Source: Escallonia rubra
Taxonomy: Eukaryota; Streptophyta; Magnoliopsida; Escalloniales; Escalloniaceae
DNA length: 64,000 nucleotides
Reading direction: 5' to 3'
NCBI GenBank assembly: GCA_033065855.1
Contig: JAVXUO010002858.1
Coordinates: 434,001-498,000 of the forward strand
The notes under the pieces were generated by a model that worked only from the letters and a program-made list of their open reading frames with translations, ran no database searches and was not told the DNA's origin. The position numbers and the translations under genes were made by a program. Below, one piece after another: positions 59,380 through 64,000 of this stretch. How positions within the stretch are numbered: the stretch's first letter is position 1; the number at the start of each line of letters is the position of its first letter.

Positions 59380-60284
59380 TACGACCACTCTTACATGGAG
59401 CCTGTACTCTCCCTCATACGATGGTTGAGCAGCACGACCTGCTCATCACCATTCATGCCATGTAAAAATCTATCATTTAGTTGCAAGCCTTGGTCAATCG
59501 TCCATCTTGGATGTATCGAGCACTACAAACCACCACCTATCAATGATGCCTCACCTAACCTCCTCATCATGACACTGAGAGCTTTTATGATCAACGTCCA
59601 AGGTCACACGACGGTGAATTTAGAAATACTCTCGCCATCTGCATCTAAAGAAAGACCAAAACCGTTGCAATGGCCACGTCACTTTTTCTAAACGACGAAG
59701 AGTATCATTATTCAAGGAACAAATGACCTAAGAAGAGATATTACGAGGCTCACTCTTAAGTGCCTCAACCGTGCTCTAACCACTCTCATGACCAACACCT
59801 TGAGAAGCTCAGCATCACAGTGCCAGATATCCTCCGGTACGCCTTCCACTGAGCACATTTATGATGGTCTAGCCGAGCACCCGTGTTCATCTCTATAAAG
59901 AGTCGCCTAAACCTTGGCCCAACTGAGCACTCATTCTCCTTTCTCGAAAAGTCACATAAGCCTCGTAGAATATAGATCTTTTGAATTCCTAGCTCACTGC
60001 TCACCGGACCGAGCTAAAGAACTCTGATGGACTCCTACCTTGCCAGTCCGAGCAGACGAGCTCCTTTAGGCCTCTCGAAGTCTCTCTTGCTCAAAATAAA
60101 ATAAAGTTCTCCTTATATAGAGATATTTTCGTAATCCAATAGCCAGGATCTAATGAGTGTTGGGACACCCAACACGTGGTGCCAATCAATCAGCATAACA
60201 AGGAGGTAAGTTTACCCTTGTACCCCTTAATGGAAATGACAAAAGTGAGTGAAAATGCTACTTCACTCGAATCCTTTATAAAGC
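59380..60284. other. LARD interior before the array
   Basis: No gene seen. Phrases resembling array monomers (GAGCAGACGAGCTCC near 60050) already appear and suggest older, decayed units. Confidence 0.5.
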
Positions 60285-61705
60285 CTCTGCTCGCAAAGCT
60301 GAGCAGATAAGCGTGTTAAGACCATCTAGGCCTCTACTCGCCCAGCCGAGTAGACGAGCCCTTTCGAGGTCTAAGCCTCTACTTGTAAAGCTGAGCAGAT
60401 GAGCGCATTTGGACTATCTAGGCCTCTACTCGCCCAGCCAAGTAGACGAACTCCTTGTGAAGTTTAAGCCTCTGCTTGCAAAGACGAGCAGATGAGCGTA
60501 TTTAGACCATTTAGGCCTCTACTTGTCCAGCCGAGGAGACGAGCCCCTTTCGTGGTCTAAGCCTCTGCTCGCAAAACCGAGCAGAAGAAAAGAGAGCGCG
60601 TTTAGACCACATAGGCCTCTACTCGCCTCACCTCGCCGAGTAGACGAGCCCTTTTCGAGGTCTAAGCCTTTGCTCGCAAAGCCGAGCATCCGAGCGCGTT
60701 TAGACTACCTAGGCCTCTACTCGCCAAGCCGAGTAGACGAGCCCTTTTCAAGGTCTAAGCCTCTGCTCGTAAAGCCGAGCAGTCAAGCGCATTTAGACCA
60801 TCTAGGCCTCTACTCGCCCAGCTGAGTAGATGAGCCATTTCGAGGTCTAAGACTCTGCTCGCAAAGCTGTGCAGACGAGCGCATTTAGACCATTTAGGCC
60901 TCTACTCGCCCTGCTGAGTAAACGAGCCCCTTTTTGAGGTCTAGGCCTCTGCTCGCAAAGCCGAAAAGACGAGCACGTTTAGATGACCTAGGCCTCTATT
61001 CGCAGAGTCGAGTAGACGAGCCCTTTTCGAGGTGTAAGCCTCTGCTCGTAAAGCCGAGTAGATGAGCGTGTTTAGACCACCTAGGTTTCTACTCGCCAAG
61101 CCGAGTAAACGAACTCTTTGTGAGGTCTAAGCCTCTACTCGTAAAGCCGAGCAGACGAAAACGTTTAGACCAGCTAGGTCGTTACTCGCTCAGCCAAGTA
61201 AACGAACTCCTTTTGGGTCTAAGCCTATGCTCGCAAAATCGAGCAGACTAGCACATTAAACCCCCCCTATGGCTTTACTCGCTTATCCGCGTAGACGAGC
61301 TCCTTTGGGGTTTAAGCATCTGCTTGCAAAGTCGAGCAGATGAGCACATTAGCCCCCCCCCCCCCCACCCCCAATGCCTCTACTCGCTCAGTCTAGTAGA
61401 CAAGCTTCTTTGGGGTCTAAGCCTATGCTTGCAAAGCCGAGCAAATTAGACCCCTAATGCCTCTACTTGCTCAGCAGAGTAGACGAGCTCCTTTTAAGTC
61501 TAAGTTTCTTCTCACAAAGTCAAGCAGATGAGTGCATTAGACCCCCAATGCCTCTACTCGCTTAGCAGAGTAGACGAGCTCCTTTGGGGTTTAAGCTTCT
61601 GCTCGCAAAGCCAGCAGACGAGTACATTAGACACCAATGCCTCTACTCCGCCAGGCCGAGTAGACGAGCCCCTAGGATCTCTACTCCGTCAGGCCGAGTA
61701 GACGA
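60285..61705 (+). repeat. Dimeric ~93-bp tandem array of hairpin monomers
   Basis: About 16 dimers, each with a half-unit around TCTGCTCGCAAAGCCGAGCA and a half-unit around TCTACTCGCCCAGCCGAGTA. Each half-unit is an inverted repeat: TCTGCTCG/CGAGCAGA and TCTACTCG/CGAGTAGA with a 6-base loop. The array decays toward the right end, where the second half-units dominate. It lies just before the polypurine tract and 3' LTR. Repetitive open frames in it are by-products. Confidence 0.9.
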
Positions 61706-61817
61706 AACCTTTACTTCTGGTAAACTTCCCAATGCGGAGGACACTTTATACAAGTACCCAAAATTTGATGCTATGACAATCGTCTTAATTCTACATTCTT
61801 ACTCCCAAAATAATACA

Positions 61818-61831
61818 TAATGGGGGGCAAA
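61818..61831 (+). other. Polypurine tract of the LARD
   Basis: TAATGGGGGGCAAA immediately before the 3' LTR start TGATATGGG. Confidence 0.7.
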
Positions 61832-62282
61832 TGATATGGGTAAAAAATACCCACCAATGGGAAGGTGACACATGTCACCGCCAGGTAGCACCAAAACTGC
61901 TCCTTGATTCTTGGAGATGTGGGAGTGGCACTTGCCCACCTTTCCACTATCCCACTATCTCATTATGAGCAATGCCCATTAAATCCTGGTAACCTCCCAC
62001 TAATTAGAGTAACTCCCCATTAAGGAAAGGTAGCCGACCCTTTAATACATTCTTATAAAATGGAAGAGGGAAGGAGGAAGAAAGAAGTTTTGACTATCTA
62101 ATGTTCTCATATGCTCTTTTAAGATTTCTTACTGACTTAAGCATCGGAGACTCTCCGCTGGAACCCGCTCCGGGGGTCCGGCGCGTCACCGTTAGCTCGT
62201 GTTGTGCTCCGCAGGTCTGCTCGTGTGCTCATTTTGTCCCAACCGACTCTCGTTTGGTCCCGGTCAATTTTTGACCACAACA
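61832..62282 (+). repeat. 3' LTR of the LARD
   Basis: Starts TGATATGGGTAAAAAATAC and ends GACCACAACA before TTACC. Confidence 0.9.
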
Positions 62283-62287
62283 TTACC

Positions 62288-62692
62288 AACCTAAAATAAA
62301 ATAGAAAAAGCAAGAACAATAATGACTTTACATATTATGACTAGAATGAGGAGCTTATAACGCATCCCATGTTTGTCAAAGTCACGTCAATTAAAGGTGG
62401 AGATTGTTTTTAGGGAAAGTTGTATATTGAACACAGTTAGTTTTCTCTTGCACTATTGACACATCCTTCATATAGAGCGTCATGTACTCAGTAGTAGTTT
62501 CTTTGAAGCTTAATAATTTGAAATTATTAGTTAATGGAAAAAAAATTGCTGCACACCAAGAAGCAGGCTCATCCTACTACCCCTCCACGTGGCACCGTCA
62601 TATTGGTCCAACAAACCGCCATCATGCTCCTTGCACGTGATCTTGCTGGAGCGAATGAACAGATATCACCGTGAAATGCATCCCTGAAATTT
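62288..62692. other. Intergenic flank right of the LARD
   Basis: No gene or repeat is recognised. Confidence 0.4.
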
Positions 62693-63514
62693 GGGTCCCT
62701 CTCTCTCTCTCTTTCTTTTCTCTCTCTCCCCGTTCCCATCTTTTTCCTCCCCATTCCAAAAACTGCTATCTTCCTTCCCATCTTCTTCATCCCACCGTCC
62801 ACACTCCCACTCCATTTGTTATCTCTGGTTTCAGCAAATTCACATGGACATGGAGACATCTTGATCACGACTGATGGGAATTCACTCACACATGACCTTG
62901 GTCTGCCATGTTGTTCCATCAAATTTGCCATGATGATCGCACAGCACATGGAAACCATGTTTCATCTTTTCTCCTCTTTTCAATCTGAATTTTGAAGTTT
63001 CCGGTTTTGGTTGTTTAAAGCCTCTCGTTTCAACTTGTGTGAGCAAACATTTTTAGCAAAATCTAAACATCATATTTCTGACCGCTCAAACATTGATCGA
63101 GAAGGGAAAGTCAGATTCTTTCCGACGTCTTTCCACTATGTTCAGGAGCTTTGATGATACTAATAGCAAAGGCGATAGGCTTACCGAGCCCCACCCTATT
63201 CACGATATAGTGTATCAGATGCATTTATTTTTTAGAAAAATCAAGCAACTGGAGACTTCATGATTCTTAGGGGGTGCGGTTATGTTCCAGCAGCTTTATA
63301 AAGCTTCTAGCCTTATTTGATGCTCTCACTTCCTTCATCTGTTTTCTTTTGGATATAATACAAACAGTTTGCTGCCAATATGCATTTCATGTGGACATTA
63401 TTATATCCGTTTGGATGATAAACCAAAACAACATCATATTGGTACTACCTGGCAAGATATCTTTCGGAACGGGGAGGAGAAGATGGGAACGAAGAGGGGG
63501 AGAGAGAGAGACCC
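62693..63514. repeat. Foldback segment with ~55-65 bp inverted arms
   Basis: The left arm 62693-62757 (GGGTCCCTCTCTCTC ... CGTTCCCATC ... CCCCATTCC) is the inverse of the right arm 63466-63514 (GGAACGGGGAGGA ... GATGGGAACG ... GAGAGAGACCC). No transposase or clear target duplication is seen. The right arm abuts a hAT terminus exactly. Confidence 0.55.
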
Positions 63515-64000
63515 AGTGTTATTAAAGGCGCAGGCGCACCTAAGGCGCAAAAGGTCCCTGGAGCCTAGGCGCAAGGCGCAAGGCGCAAGGCGCAAGGCGC
63601 AAGGCGCAGGTGCGCGCCTTTCTGAAGCGAGGCGTAATATTAAAATAAATAAATAATAATAATAATAATACACAAAAACAATAAATTATGTTTAAAAAAA
63701 AAACACATGACAATTAACAAATCAGATTAAATGCACATATATCAATTAAGGGCCAATTCAATTCAAATTAATTTCAATTTCAATCTCAAACTCAATTCAA
63801 TTCATATTATGCAATCTTATCTGCCTGGACAGTGTATGAATTCAAACTCAATTTCAATTTCAATTGGACAGTGTATGAAGAAAAAAGAAAAGGCAAGAAG
63901 AAAAAAGAAAATGCAATCTTTTCTTTTTTCTTCATACACCCCCCAGTCCGGACAGTGTGTGAAGAAAAAAGAAAAGGCAAGAAAATCACTGCTCACCCGA
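63514..64000. mobile_element. hAT element, left part (hAT-E, same family as hAT-D)
   Basis: Starts CAGTGTTATTAAAGGCGCAG and matches the left terminus of hAT-D, with an added run of the 7-bp unit GGCGCAA (63568-63606). It runs past the window edge. Near the end, GGACAGTGTATGAA-like phrases recur three times between AAGAAAAAAGAAAA tracts. Confidence 0.7.

Larger units (their letters stand above)
54369..62282 (+). mobile_element. Complete non-coding LTR retrotransposon (LARD type)
   Basis: Two direct LTRs (54369-54814 and 61832-62282) bound a 7.0 kb interior. Perfect 5-bp target duplications TTACC lie at 54364-54368 and 62283-62287. A primer site follows the 5' LTR and a purine tract precedes the 3' LTR. 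No gag or pol domain is visible, so it is a large retrotransposon derivative that would have depended on another element. By eye the LTRs differ at about one position in ten, so the insertion is old. A hAT element is nested at 57743-59371. Confidence 0.9.

Noticed and set aside
60523-60825. 100-residue frame with SRSKPLLAKPS repeats
   Set aside because: Pure translation of the 93-bp tandem array in the LARD.
60285-61705. CRISPR-like look of regular hairpin repeats
   Set aside because: Units are contiguous, with no unique spacers, and lie in a plant LTR element.
62569-62958. 129-residue minus-strand frame rich in Arg/Glu
   Set aside because: It lies across a CT-tract foldback arm; the RERERER stretch is microsatellite translation.

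Overview
This is nuclear DNA from a flowering plant, most likely a eudicot. It carries one clear host gene, for the plant form of the minor-spliceosome U11/U12 31 kDa protein, in a dense bed of plant transposons: Ty1/copia and Ty3/gypsy elements, hAT, CACTA, Stowaway-like mariner and a Micron-like MITE. I cannot name the species. Most of the other open frames are chance or repeat-derived.

Layout. 1-2626: the 3' part of a SIRE/Maximus-like Ty1/copia element with its LTR. 2627-6200: an old Tat/Ogre-like Ty3/gypsy segment with a hairpin-rich tandem array, an LTR with a TATA box and a tRNA-Arg-type primer site. 6204-8520 (minus): a decayed plant-mobile-domain-like gene split by a hAT element that has an 8-bp target duplication. 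9551-10324 (plus): the intact 31K gene. 11331-14693: an LTR-like stretch and a 439-bp tandem repeat.

12356-27034 and 29243-43521 are two direct copies of one ~14.5 kb segment, separated by a 2.2 kb antisense Ty3/gypsy remnant. Comparing them dates events. Both share a Stowaway-like element, a decayed coding-like segment, a Tekay/Del-like solo LTR and the left end of a CACTA element. Copy 2 alone has two hAT insertions, each with an empty site in copy 1. Copy 1 alone has extra 439-bp units.

41356-54283 is a CACTA element with a decayed TNP2 transposase and a second En/Spm-type gene. A 4.7 kb non-autonomous CACTA (43567-48261) is nested in it. The nested element holds a captured, broken two-exon B3 DNA-binding-domain gene fragment on the same strand as its own leader exon, plus a 21-bp periodic series of CACGTG boxes. 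54369-62282 is a complete non-coding LTR element (LARD type) with matching TTACC target duplications, a nested hAT and a dimeric tandem array of hairpins. The window ends inside another hAT element.

The most unusual signal is that the two unrelated LTR elements both carry, upstream of an LTR, tandem arrays whose monomers fold as hairpins, with paired sequence changes in the two arms of the stem.
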